Assembly (NCBI GenBank): GCA_037389465.1
Contig: JAZARR010000193.1
Span: 682,001 to 746,000 of the forward strand
Length of the DNA stretch: 64,000 nucleotides
Direction of reading: 5' to 3'
Source: Baylisascaris procyonis
Lineage: Eukaryota > Nematoda > Chromadorea > Rhabditida > Ascarididae
The notes under the pieces were generated by a model. It made no database searches and was not told where the DNA came from. It was given only the letters and a program-made list of their open reading frames with translations. The position numbers were made by a program, and so were the translations under genes. Below, piece after piece: positions 33,961-45,744 of this stretch (positions within the stretch are counted from its first letter, which is position 1; every line of letters starts with the position of its first letter).

Positions 33961-36074
33961 TTATTATTTCCTGCTCATTATTTTGGCCTGAAATTCATAG
34001 CTATTCGCAGCATTTAATGACGCGCAAAAAATATTAGCTAATTTGTGCGCTGCTTACGTCATGTGGTAATGGCTCGTATGTAGAATGTGCTAAAATTCAT
34101 GTTTTAATGCATATATTTGTCACACAGTTGTGAATTGTATAGCAGTTAGTGTCTCGTATTGAATTAAAGGGAAAGCTCCCATCTTATAAAGAACCATTGT
34201 AGACGTTTCATTATCAAAGAACTAATCAAATCCTCAAAAATTGTCAGTGGCCACCTTAGTTGACCACTGGCTACTTAGTTGACCATTGGTCACTTAGCCG
34301 ACCATTGGACGCTTCAGATTGCTTCGGATTACGTTTCCGGGAGGCAGAGGAGAGGGGAGGAAGGAAGTGAGAGTGATCGGAAACTGAACCCACATCCCAG
34401 CTCAAAACAGTTTTTTGATTCTTTTCCGCTTCGAAGCTGTGACATTCTAAGTTATTCAATTATTCATATAAAATACTTTTATTATTAATGTCATCGTTGA
34501 ATGAAAGAAATTGATTTCAATTTAATCCTGTTCATTTAAATCCAATTCAAATTATTTGAAATTTTTGATTTAATTATTTACTTCAGTTCAACTCCTGTTT
34601 TTATTTTTTTTTAAATGACTAAAACTCTCAGCTTTTCGTAATATCTCATTTTCTCTTACCATCATTGCTGAACTAATTGGCTAATTTTTTGCTGGTTTTT
34701 TTGGAGAATTTTATCGCTTTGTTTTAGATTTTTTTTTAAATTTTAATTTCTATCATTTCAAGTCGCCATATCTTTTTATATTTATAAAATTTTTATACAA
34801 TTTTGAATATTGGATTCAATAGACGTGAGAATCATCTCATCAATGGCATTAACGTTATGCTTCACATCGAGAAATATTTATTGAATTTTTGATTAATCGG
34901 TAATTGTTTTTATCGCGTTTACAACTTGAGCATTCCCATCGAGAAAATTTCAACTTAGTTTTTCGCTATTAGAGAATTCCACCTTCACCTATCCTCTTTC
35001 CAGCTTAATGAGCATACTTCAACCTTAAAAAAAACTTTGCAATATTTTGATTCCAAAGTTTCCTTGTTAATTGCATATAATTTTTATTGGCTTAGTTCTT
35101 CTCAGTTCATCATTTCAAAGCAAAGAGAGAGGAGGGAGGAGAACGGTGGTGCTTCCCTCCCCCCCCCCCACCCCCACACCTCCCCGACCCCTCCTTCGTC
35201 CACTTTTTACTTTTTTTTTCGATTTTTGGCTGACCATTGGAAAGTTTATTCGTTTTTTTTAAAATATTATTTTTATGTTTATTTGTGCTTGAAATTGATT
35301 GTCTCAGTTAATTAAGGAAGAAAGAAAAAAATGTTGTGAAGGTCATTATATGGGTTTTATTGAATTATTATTTCCTTTCCTCTAGACTTTCATTTTGCTT
35401 TTATTCTTTCAAGAAGGTGCCAAATCGTCATGTTCCTTTTTTTTCTTAATTTGAACTGTAGAAATATATGTTTCAACTTTTATACATATAATTATTTACT
35501 CAATATTCTTTTAAGTATTCGTTTGTAGTTGATGCATCAGTTTAATTTGCGTCGTCTCCCCCATCCCCTCCCCCTCCCCTTCCCCTATCAACCTAGTGTA
35601 CTCCTAGTATGTTCACTCTTTTTACTTTAATACCTCTTCCATTTCACCCCTCTTCCCCCCCCCTCCCTTCCCTTCTCGCTCCCACCCCCCTCTTCCGTTC
35701 TCTTGCCATCTCCTCTCAGATCATCTCGTCTTGCACTGACTTTCTTGAGCAGATGATGAGTAGTAGTTTTTGCAACACATCGACACGTCAGCATACGACG
35801 ATATTTTAGTGCACCGATGATATTGTTCTACAGTGTTGCGGTCAAATATTTATTGGTATTTGTGCATTCATTCACATATGTTATTTTTTACTTTCTTTTT
35901 CCTTCTTTTTTAATTTTTTTTACATCATTGGAAATAATGTATTGAAATCATTAGACGAAGGCAGTACTAATTACATGGTAGAATAAGAAAATTTTTTAAA
36001 TTTTTAGTTGGCTTCGATAATTTGATTTCGAATCTCTTGTCTGTACGATAATTATGAAGCCTTTGGATGTTTCC
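33961..36074. other. intergenic stretch with C-rich tracts
   Basis: No gene visible. Polypyrimidine tracts at 35155-35200, 35557-35586 and 35641-35700 contain several C runs of three or more, so the opposite strand could form G-quadruplexes. The rest is AT-rich. Confidence 0.4.

Positions 36075-36152
<78 letters not shown>
36075..36152. repeat. (AT)n microsatellite, 78 bp
   Basis: An AT repeat with a single C interruption at 36084. Confidence 0.96.
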
Positions 36153-36157
<5 letters not shown>

Positions 36158-36263
36158 CCGTATATACATCGTCTATATCACTCATATAATCAGTGGTTCT
36201 CCTATTGAGCAGTCTGTGTAGTGAAACTCTGGAAAAGGTTGCTGGTGTTTCATAGGTTTTTTT

Positions 36264-36371
36264 ATGGATTTGAAAGAGAGGATTAAAATCTACGTTTTTA
36301 CGGATTTGGACGAGAGGATTAAGATCCACATTTTTACGTATCTGGGAGGGAGGTCTAAGATCCTCGTTTTC
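36264..36371. repeat. 36-bp tandem repeat, 3 copies
   Basis: The units begin near GGATTTGRACGAGAGGATTA, followed by AGATC and TTTTAC. The length is a multiple of three, so the region stays open on both strands. No other sign that it is coding. Confidence 0.8.
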
Positions 36372-37138
36372 AGATTCTCTAAGCAGCGCCAATCGGCGAT
36401 ATGCATTAAGTATTGTTCTGATGATCAGCATTTAAAAGAAGCTTCTTCCACTATATGTAGATTGACTCTAGTGGAAGAAGGATTTCGTGATACTCTTCGC
36501 TTTATAACTTACATATGATTATTCACTGATTATGTCCGTTTAATTAATTAGTCGCTCATTTCCGGTTTTTTTCGCTATTCCGGATAACTAGACGTTGCCG
36601 GATTGCATTTGATAGATACTGGGTGCATTATAAACTGTGTAATATAATCGGAGCGCTAGAAGTGGCTTTCCGGACCAAAAAATTTAGACTATAGGGTTGT
36701 CAGGCTTTGTGTCTGTCTGCTTCGTTTAAATAATTCCGTTCGTGAAACAGAAAAACTATAGTAATTTGACCGAATAGACATGCGATTGTTACAAAAAGCT
36801 CATGTTGTGCCAGGCTACCGAATATATTTTCTCAGTTGTCGATTGTTTATTTTACTAGAGGAGTAGATCATATTCCTCAATGTGTACTAAATATTTGCTT
36901 AACTCACTGAGTGTTGACATTGATGTTTACAGCTATATTCTTTGCGAGGACTCAAGAAGGCTCAATGACGTCATTCTATCGACCCTTTTTGCTCTGCTCC
37001 AATTTTTTGTTAGCTCTCTCCTTAGAGCACATTTCGTGTGTGATTCATAAATTCACATCTGTGCAAATATGCGATGTGTTATACCCATTCTATGCGTGAA
37101 TTTCTATAGTACGTATCTGTAGACTTATCCGCCTGAAT
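36372..37138. other. intergenic stretch, no gene seen
   Basis: It contains a TGACGTCA site at 36966-36973. Nothing else recognisable. Confidence 0.4.
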
Positions 37139-37659
37139 ATCTAGTATTCTCTTGCCTGTCCAGCATCCTTCTACCTGTCTAGTATCCTCCTACCTGTCTA
37201 ATATCAATCTGCCTGTCTAGTATCCTCCTGCCTGTCTAACGTCTCATGCCTGCCCAATATCCTCTTGCCTGTCTCATATCCTGCTGCCTGTCTAATATCT
37301 TTTACCTGTCTTCTATCTCCTCCTTGTCCAATATCTCTAAATGTCTCGTATCCTCCTGCCTGTATAATATCCTCGTACCTGTCTAATATCATCGCGCCTG
37401 TCTAGTATCGTACTGCCTGTCCAACATTCTCCTACCTGTCTAGTATCCTCCTACCTCTCTAGTATCCACTTACTTGTCTAGTATCCTCCTGCCTGTCTAG
37501 TATCGTATTTCTCCCGTAGTATCCTCGTGCCTCTCTAATAGTCTAATATCCTACTGCCTGTATAGTATCCTCCTGCCTGTCAAATATCTCCGGCCTGTCT
37601 AGTTTCTCCTACCTGTCTAGTATCCTCCTGCCTATCTAGTTTCCATTAGCTGTCTAGTT
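37139..37659. repeat. degenerate 19-bp tandem repeat, about 27 copies
   Basis: The consensus unit is CTGCCTGTCTAGTATCCTC, with frequent single-base changes and one-base length shifts. The strand is pyrimidine-rich. It spans about 520 bp. Confidence 0.92.
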
Positions 37660-40600
37660 ATTACCCATAACTTATCGAAATAGTGCCTATAGGAAGCTCT
37701 TCAAAGTGATGGACGTTCCTTATTATATATCCCAAGTAGGTGTCTAGGTAGGGTTTCTTTTCTGTTCTTCAATTTCTTCCGAAAGAGTTATAGGAAGCTT
37801 GGTTTTCTAATTTCTATATTGGAAATTCCTAAGTAGAGTTAATCAGTGATGTATGTTTGCCTAACAGTTTCCTTAACCTGCAAAATGAAACTAGTGAACG
37901 TACAGACAGAAACATACAGTCATGATGTTGCCATACCTGGAAATTTATTGGAGCAAAAAAGCTGTTGAAAAATTGTATGACGTCATTTGGGAAGCAGATG
38001 AATGAGATGGGCTGGTTTTACTCATAAAGCTTTTTTATGCGTTTAAGCAAGCCATCTTACGCATATTATTTGCGGCATTCTTTTTTCGTGCGCAATGAAT
38101 TCGGCGGCGATGTGCGATTGCGTCAGATTGTTGTTTTTATTGATCAGTTCTCGAAGGCGGTTGCTCTTAACTCCGTGATATTTCCCTTCAGGGTTTCAGC
38201 TATAAATTGTCCATGACTCCGGAGTCAAGCAGTATAGGTATATGATGATTTTTTTATTATAATTATGCAAATTTCCTGTTGCAAGAGTGCACTGTAATAG
38301 CGTTATGTCTATGCGTATTATGTGTCTGTCTGTCTATTTCGATTCAGAAGTCACTCAACCCGAAGTTAAGGAAATTGTTAGGTGCTAAGGGTGCCATTTA
38401 TTGACTTCCTTATGACATAATTCATTCTGATATATCAGTTTTAAAGAAATTCATAGGTATTTGAAGGTAGAAAGAGATTATTTTTTCATGTTTCAACTCA
38501 ATCGAATCGTATAACAATCGGAGTCTTTCTGCATGAAATTTTTGCCTGTATTTGAGTTGATTTTATTTTTCTTCATTTTCTATGAGACAGTCAGTTAGGA
38601 ATGAGTGATGCAAATGCGTATAGTGCATATTCCTCTACCTGATTTTAAGGTTAAATTTGAAAATTCTCATCACAGGTTGTTATAAGATTATTTTACACTT
38701 TGTTTAGAGTTGCAAATTTCAGAGTCGCTGTTTTAATTTATAGGAAAAATATTTTAAAAAATCACTTTCGAAATTTTACAAGTCAAATTTTTCTATCTTT
38801 TCCGAAGTTTTCATTTATTCTTTTTCGTTCCGTTTTTAGAATTTTTTTTTTTGATTTTTACTAAAAATCGCATAACGAAATCGATTGTGCCATTCATTTT
38901 CTACGTAAAAACTCTAAACGGAAATGAGTCATGCGCGCGCATGCGAATTGTTTGTCTCACACGTCAATTTCCTCTCAGGTATGCGTAAAGGTAATTGTAT
39001 GAATTTTACTCGACTAAACATATCGAATTTCAAGTTTTCGTTTCGATTTCAAGTTTTCAAAATTTGAATGAAAAATTTTAATAGCGTTCTATAGTAAAGA
39101 AACGCCGAGATAGGGCTTTTTTTATGAGACGATATGTGGATTGTTTGCATTTTCAATGATGTTGTGACTCATAAAACCGGCCTTAGTGATGGGAATTGAA
39201 CCCAAGAGTCGGTCTTCTTTGAGGATAGTTTTCTGGCATAGGGAGACACCATCCTGGCTTAGGAAGAGGCAGTCTTAAATGAACTAGACGCTTCGTAAAC
39301 CATCATTTTCAGGGGAAAAGTTCTGAATTGTGAAATTTCTGGAATTGGAGTCATTGAACCATAATGCGTCTTAACCCTTATGCGTTCCTTCTCAAGCATT
39401 TTATCGTATTGTTTTATGTTTCTCTAAGAAATTCCCTTGATATATATTAGAATTATTCATAAAAGATCTCATAAATATACATTTGTATTATCTGCTCCTC
39501 TAAGTCCAAGGTGATACATCCATTTTCGCTGAAGATGGCTGACATTTATGCTGAAATATTCTTTTATAAAGAGGCATTGCCCTATACTCCTTTATAGTAT
39601 ATTTGATCTATATGGACGTAAATTTGGTTAAAAACAATGAAAATTTGCATATTCAAGCTTTATTTTTATTTCGTTTATTTAATTATTTATTTTTTTGCGA
39701 GAAGTTTTTAGCACCATCGGCTAGAAAATTTCATCCTTATTGATTTTTCTTCCTCTGTTAATGAGTCTTCACTAAAAATAGCTTCTTCCGAGTGTTTTTT
39801 TTTTTTTTTTGATATTATTATTGATTAACTTTTGCGATGTGTTTCTCTTTGAAAGTATTCTTTCCAAAATGCAGAAAGTATCTTTAAGGTGACTACATTT
39901 GCATATATCTTTTTAATGTCGAATTTTAATCTCTTTTCAAGTTTTATTAGTGCTGTAGTTTTAGAAAGAAATTTTTATAAAATTTATTATCCGGGGAACC
40001 TAAAAATATTTTATAAAAAGTACTTTTTTGATTAATAAAAGTTATAGTTTTTTTCAGAAAAAATTAAGTTATAGATTACTAAAAATCCAATGTGAGTTCT
40101 TCTTAGAGTTTTTCTGTGTTTTAAGATTCTATATGAATGAAATTCTTCTAATATTTCATATTGTTGAATTGGTGATAACGAATCGATGTCGAATTGTGAT
40201 CGATTCCCATTTCATCAAAAAATTCCATTAGTTAAGTTATTCATATGTGATAATATCAAATATGTGAGTTTTCGTTTTTATACATGTAAATGTAAATAAT
40301 CTTCTAATTTAAATGAAGCTAATATTTGTTTTTCGCTATTCAGTCAGTATAGTAGCTCATTTATAGGTAAACTATTGCTCAGTTCAGTAAATCTATTTGT
40401 TCCTTATTTTTTATTTCATTTTAAGTTTTCCATATTTCATGAATTCAAAAAAATTCATTTCACTCTCGATTTTCCATACTTCATAAAATATCAAATTTTC
40501 ACAAATTTTTAAATTGTCTTGTTGACTAAAAAAAATCTTTTTTTTTTCATTTGTTTTTTCTCATGAAACTAATGCTTTATTTGTAACAGCCACGTGTCTT

Positions 40601-41984
40601 GAATATACAAAGCAATTGACACTAGAAATCGTTATTGATGGAATGTTTGAAGAGAAATAAAAAAGATTACTTTTTTTAGTATTTGTTTGTTCATTTGATA
40701 AGGGAAATAAAAATCTTAGCGAATCGATATTTGAATTTTCTCTTCATTGGTTATCGTTTCAATTGTTGCAGGATTACTTCCTTTTCTGATTACATCCGGC
40801 TTAGATAGGTCGCCTATGAAAATAAAAAATTTCCAGGCCTTAAAATCCAATAATTTTCCACCCGTGTTCAAAAACCTGAATTTTTCAGTTCCTTCCTAAG
40901 TGAGAAATTTCTGAAGCCATTTTCACAGAAAATTTTACGCCGTTTCCTTCGAAAAATTCGGATTTTTTCACGATTTTATCCCAAGGATATCCGCTATCAA
41001 TGAGCCAACACAATACTAAATGCTCTCTGTATAAATTTTGAAAGTTTATTTCGTTTTGTACTTTGCATTATTTAATTATCTACGAGATGCAATTTTACAA
41101 TATTTGAATTTGTTTGATTTGCGATTTTTATGAGTTACTTCTTGTCTGAACGATATGTGCTATATTTTTGTGTAGTAATTGCGCTCTTACTAATGACTTA
41201 ATTTGCATATAGTTAATGTACTTCATTCATGATGTTAGGTAGGAGGTTATCGTTTTTACTATCACCCAGTTATTCAAAAATTTTAAGCCATTTCTGAAAC
41301 TGTAGCCGAATATGATAGAAGAAAATGCAAAAAGTTTCATTCAATGTTAAAATCTTTTTGCTGCGATAGATGGAAGAATAAATTTTAGATTTAACGTTAT
41401 GAAAATTAATTGATACAAATAGAGGAGTAAGTGACTTAGTGATTTTGAAAATTCACTGGAAAGAACCGAAAAAAGATTCATTAGTAGAGATTTTGATTGA
41501 TTTGAAAATGATTTAAATAAATTCAGAAAATTTATGAAATAATTATTCGTTTCGTTTGTTTTTATTTATTTATTTATTCAGAGAACTTTAAGGAAAGAGT
41601 AATTTCAATGTAATCAGTTTCAGAAAAATTTCGTGTAGGAGAAATTAAAAAGAGAGAAAATTTTTTTTTATTTCACTTTTTTTTAGAGAGAAAATATTTT
41701 TATTTCAACTGTTACATTGAGAGCAAATGAAATGGGACAGCTGAATAAATGTGATTCCGCAAATAATGAGGACTTTTTTTCTTGAAAAATTTTATTCGGT
41801 TTTAAGAAGTGTCATTTTTGACGAGAGGGAACGCATGATGATGTTTTTCGTGGCATCTTTATACGAGAGATGATGCTTAGAAATATGTAATGTGGCGGCT
41901 GTCGGCTGAATAACCACCACACTTCAATCTTTCTTATTTTCGTAAACGTTTTTGTGTTCATCTGACACCTTTGTCAGGTGTGCG

Positions 41985-41987
<3 letters not shown>
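37660..41987. other. intergenic stretch, no firm gene
   Basis: Contents: a TGACGTCA site at 37978; the 14-bp palindrome CATGCGCGCGCATG at 38930; a tRNA-like B box at about 39192-39205 on the minus strand; several ATTTGCAT octamers. Otherwise AT-rich and without visible exons. Confidence 0.4.
39183..39275 (-). repeat. possible tRNA-derived fragment with B box
   Basis: On the minus strand, TGGGTTCAATTCCCA gives a perfect Pol III B box and a 4-bp T-stem. A weak A-box-like TAAGCCAGGATGG lies about 60 bases upstream. The acceptor and anticodon stems do not pair, so it is not a working tRNA gene. It could be a SINE head or a pseudogene. Confidence 0.25.

Positions 41988-42052
<65 letters not shown>
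41988..42052. repeat. (TA)n microsatellite, 65 bp
   Basis: An uninterrupted TA repeat. Just upstream (about 41961-41976) is a small hairpin, CTGACA-CCTT-TGTCAG. Confidence 0.96.
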
Positions 42053-42055
<3 letters not shown>

Positions 42056-45000
42056 GATAGCTGCTATATTGAATAGAATGGTATCGGCTTGCCTGCGCAC
42101 AATCGATTCACAGGGGATCGGCAGTGCACATTTTTTCCTGTTTCATCGATTTTCATATTCTTAACTTGTATCGTGTGCTTTTGAGAGCAGAATTGCATAT
42201 TGCGGAAATGTTTTGGCTTATTTAATTTTATAAAATTGGTTGCGCTATGTTTTCTTCAACTAATATCGTAGCTACCTGTTTATAAGCCCATGGGCTTACA
42301 CGAGATATTTTCAAAATTGAAATGTATGGGAGCTTACTTGTATAGAGGGGGATTGATTCTGTTTATAAATTGTTGCGTGAGCAAATATTTGGCCGAAAAA
42401 TATTTGGCAAATATTTGATGCTGAGCTTGAAAAGGCTCATAATCTAGGTAGGAAGCTTTATCGCAAGCAGCTTAGCGTTTGTTCGGGGGGGGGGGGGAGG
42501 TTCGGAGGGGTTTCCATAACCGGAAAAGTGCAGAAAATTTATCTATGTATGATTTCGATCTTATACTAGCATGATTGGATGCAATCTAATTCCACCAGGC
42601 TCGTGGGGCATCTGAGGTGATGCCTATTAGCCGTTGTAGAGGGCCATCTCCTTCATTCCCACTTTGAACCCACAAACTGACTAAGAAACTTCGTTTGACT
42701 GCCACTAAAAAAAATTTCGTTCGATCACCACGAATGGGTAAATTTTTCTTCACATTTTTGATCAATTTTGTGCTCATCTGACCAACGTTGCGCTGAGGGT
42801 GTTCACCTTTACTATTCCTTCGTGCGAGATTTTCTCCTCGAGATAATATTGCTTGATTTTTTAAAATTCTTCCTCCTTCTATATGCCTCGCTACCTCAGT
42901 TAAATATATTATTTTATGCACCAACACCAACTATAACTTGAATTCAGGTTGTGATTGATACTTATGTTATTTTATTGTTATAGTGAATCGTCGTATTTTT
43001 TTTTCTAATTTATTATTTTATTATTATTTATTTATTGTTTAATGAAAGATTGTTGCGAAATCGGTACGTTCGTATATGTCCTTCATATGTATAGCTTATA
43101 TATGGTGTTTCATGGCCTCTTTTCTGCTACCTTTGTTATGCATCACGGGTTCATTTCTTGAGATGCACTAAGTGCTCTATGGCAACATTCTGTTTTAGAC
43201 ATCGGTGATCTAAAAAGTGTGGTGTACTTTGTATCTCACGCTGATTGATAAAATGATCAAAAAGCGATACCGTTTAGAGAATGTTGATTCTATCTACCGT
43301 ATTCTGTAAACGTGTTGGTACTGTAGATCGTAGTTCTTTAAGGATGGCGGGAGAGTTTGCCTAGCATTGAGTAACCGATATATCTGCTCTAAGGGTAATA
43401 GCACCCATTATTGTATATATTGTCTGAAGTGTAGTGCGGTCGCGTCGTTTAGGCGTTCGTATTGCGATGAGTGGATTCGATAAAACGTCGTTGACTGATT
43501 TGCATTTATACAGTCCGATTTTTTATTAATGTTTAAAAAATATTAATGAGCATGAATGTTATGAAAGGAAATTTGTGTACCATAATATATGTAGAAATGG
43601 TATAGTAAGTATATGGTATGATGTGATATGATATGATATGATATGATGTGGAGGTGGTATATGTAGAAATGGTGGTTGCGATTGATTGAGAATGGTTAGA
43701 TAAAACCAATCCTTCACTGTTATATAACATTGGACGATTACAGGAATGATGTATTGTAGTTGTCTTGGTTATAATTGGAAGGCGATGTAGATGTAGAAGC
43801 TCTTTGTTATTGTTGGTTTTGAAGTAAGAGAGGAAATAAAAGCGAAGTTGGCGATCAGAATTTATAACTGAGTTCAGGCAGTATGTAGTAATCGCAATTA
43901 TTGAGTTTAGCGATTCGGCGAATCTAAGCTAAATGCGCACTTGGCTAATACGTTCATGCGCCTACAACTTGAAAAAATTGAATAAATTCCTCCTTTTTGC
44001 AGCATAGAGACCTTTTAAGTTTCTTTATTAACCTTATATTACCTTAGGCGATTCTGGTTATTCATAAATGCGTGGGCGTGTATGCATCCCCAAAAATGTG
44101 ATGCTTAAATATTTATTCCTCTGGAGTTTATGATATATTACCAATAAATGCGTAAATATGACTTCTTTATTTATTCTTTTGCGTTATTGAATTATAGCTT
44201 TACAGCTGTCACTTATAGCAGCCAGCTGTTTAGCCATTTCTCATAAACTCTTCATTTTCTTAAAGCATTATCGTTGTTCGCAACCACATTCTCTCATATA
44301 TTATAGATAAGATAGGATGAAATCTTTTCTAACAATAAATCCGCAGAAAGTTGTATTATGACGATGTTTCGTCGATCTAGTTGTTATGAGTATCGATAGG
44401 TACGGCATTAATTGGGGAGGATCGATGGGGGGAAGGGGGAAGGGGGCTTTATAGTAGCAGATGCCCTAAAAATGATCTAAAAGAAGTTCAAATGAAGTTA
44501 ACAGAATAAATGAATATATCGAGTGAAATATGTGATGTAGGTTGCTTTATTAAGAAGTATACTGTATTCAGACTTCAGTCACTGCAACGGAATGATCATT
44601 TTGGGCACCCGTCTATGCCAGTTATGCTTTTTGAAAATAAGTGACAAAAAAACGAGGTAGTAGTACTTCACAAATTCTCTTCTGATATTAATATTGTTGT
44701 TGGTCATCTAAGTGGGGGATTCTTATTTTCTACTAAAGAATAGAGAATAATACCTTTTAATTTTTTTCCGATCCCTCTTTTTTCTTATCTTTTCGTAAGG
44801 GAACGATTTGCTCATTTATCAATTGAGGTTATATCTTCATGTAGTATGGTTAACGAGTAGAAAAAATAATCAAAAAAGCACATTATGTGGAATTGAATTT
44901 TGCATTTGGCATCTATCGTTTTTGAATTTAATTACGTTTATATTTAATTTAAATTGATAAAACTTTCCGTTAAATATGGTTGTAATTCCCATATATACGA

Positions 45001-45478
45001 TAGTAACAAACTATGATGAAATATAGATTAGGCATCCTATAGCATTCAATTTGTTGATATTTAGCTATGATGAAATTGAATTCTAAGTATAAAATAAGTG
45101 AAGGGTTATTTTAGAAGGCGGCTTAATGGCCTGCGATGGGGTAGATATGATTCCATGCTCAATGCGAAAATCGCCTATAGCCTTGATTGCGTTACCACTT
45201 TATCCCCCTCCCCATTCCCGGTCCACCCTGTTCTCTCAATCACCTGTGAGGTAGAGCACTCTACATTTTACCTCTACCTTTGTTCACCCGGTTTCTATAA
45301 TTAGCACAGTCAATTGTCATCATATCAAGCCTCAAACGCTATCGGTTGCCATGGAAAATCAGCCACTGTTACATCAGATTTTGAAAAATACCTTCGTTAA
45401 GTTGTTGAATTTTTTTCTGACACGTTGATAGATTATTTCACGAATATATTCGTATTTTTAAAAATTGTTATATTTCAG
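42053..45478. other. upstream region of the KCC gene
   Basis: No gene seen. It contains a 13-base G run at 42485-42497, a comparatively GC-rich block at 42586-42930, and a (TATGA)n tract at about 43612-43650. The last part is presumably promoter or an intron separating a non-coding first exon from the coding part. Confidence 0.4.
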
Positions 45479-45582
45479 TGTCCATGCTGACTGGTTTATA
45501 GGACTTAATTCGAGGCGAATTGACTGAATTATATTAAATATAACGTCTATAGAAGAATCATTCAAAGAAAAAAAAGAAGGCA
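45479..45582 (+). promoter_or_regulatory. probable 5' leader of the KCC gene with a short uORF
   Basis: A strong TATATTTCAG acceptor ends at 45478 and lies 104 bases before the KCC start codon. It could be the acceptor of a 5' non-coding exon or a spliced-leader trans-splice site, which is common in nematodes. The leader holds a five-codon upstream ORF at 45484-45501 (ATGCTGACTGGTTTATAG). Confidence 0.45.
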
Positions 45583-45744
45583 ATGAACGGAAATATCAAG
45601 CGGGATACACCTTGTTCAATAGCAATGAGTCATTTTGTTGTAACACCGGTCGCCGAAGTACCCAATGAAATGAATAGTCCGCCAGGTCCCGAGCATGCAG
45701 CTACCGCCACTGTTGATCCAGTAGTGGAACGTGACTCTGATACG
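45583..45744 (+). CDS. KCC exon 1
   Basis: It starts at ATG 45583 and ends before GTATTG in phase 0. A second in-frame ATG at 45625 begins [13 protein letters not shown], closely matching the N-terminus of vertebrate KCC1/KCC3, so that start may be the main or an alternative one. Confidence 0.82.

Noticed and set aside
35967..36431. 154-codon minus-strand open frame
   Set aside because: It consists of the 36-bp tandem repeat and an Ile-Tyr run from the AT microsatellite; no coding features.
43467..43529. Short ATG frame MSGFDKTSLTDLHLYSPI upstream of KCC
   Set aside because: The codons look plausible, but it ends at a stop after 20 residues and has no splice donor in a usable phase.
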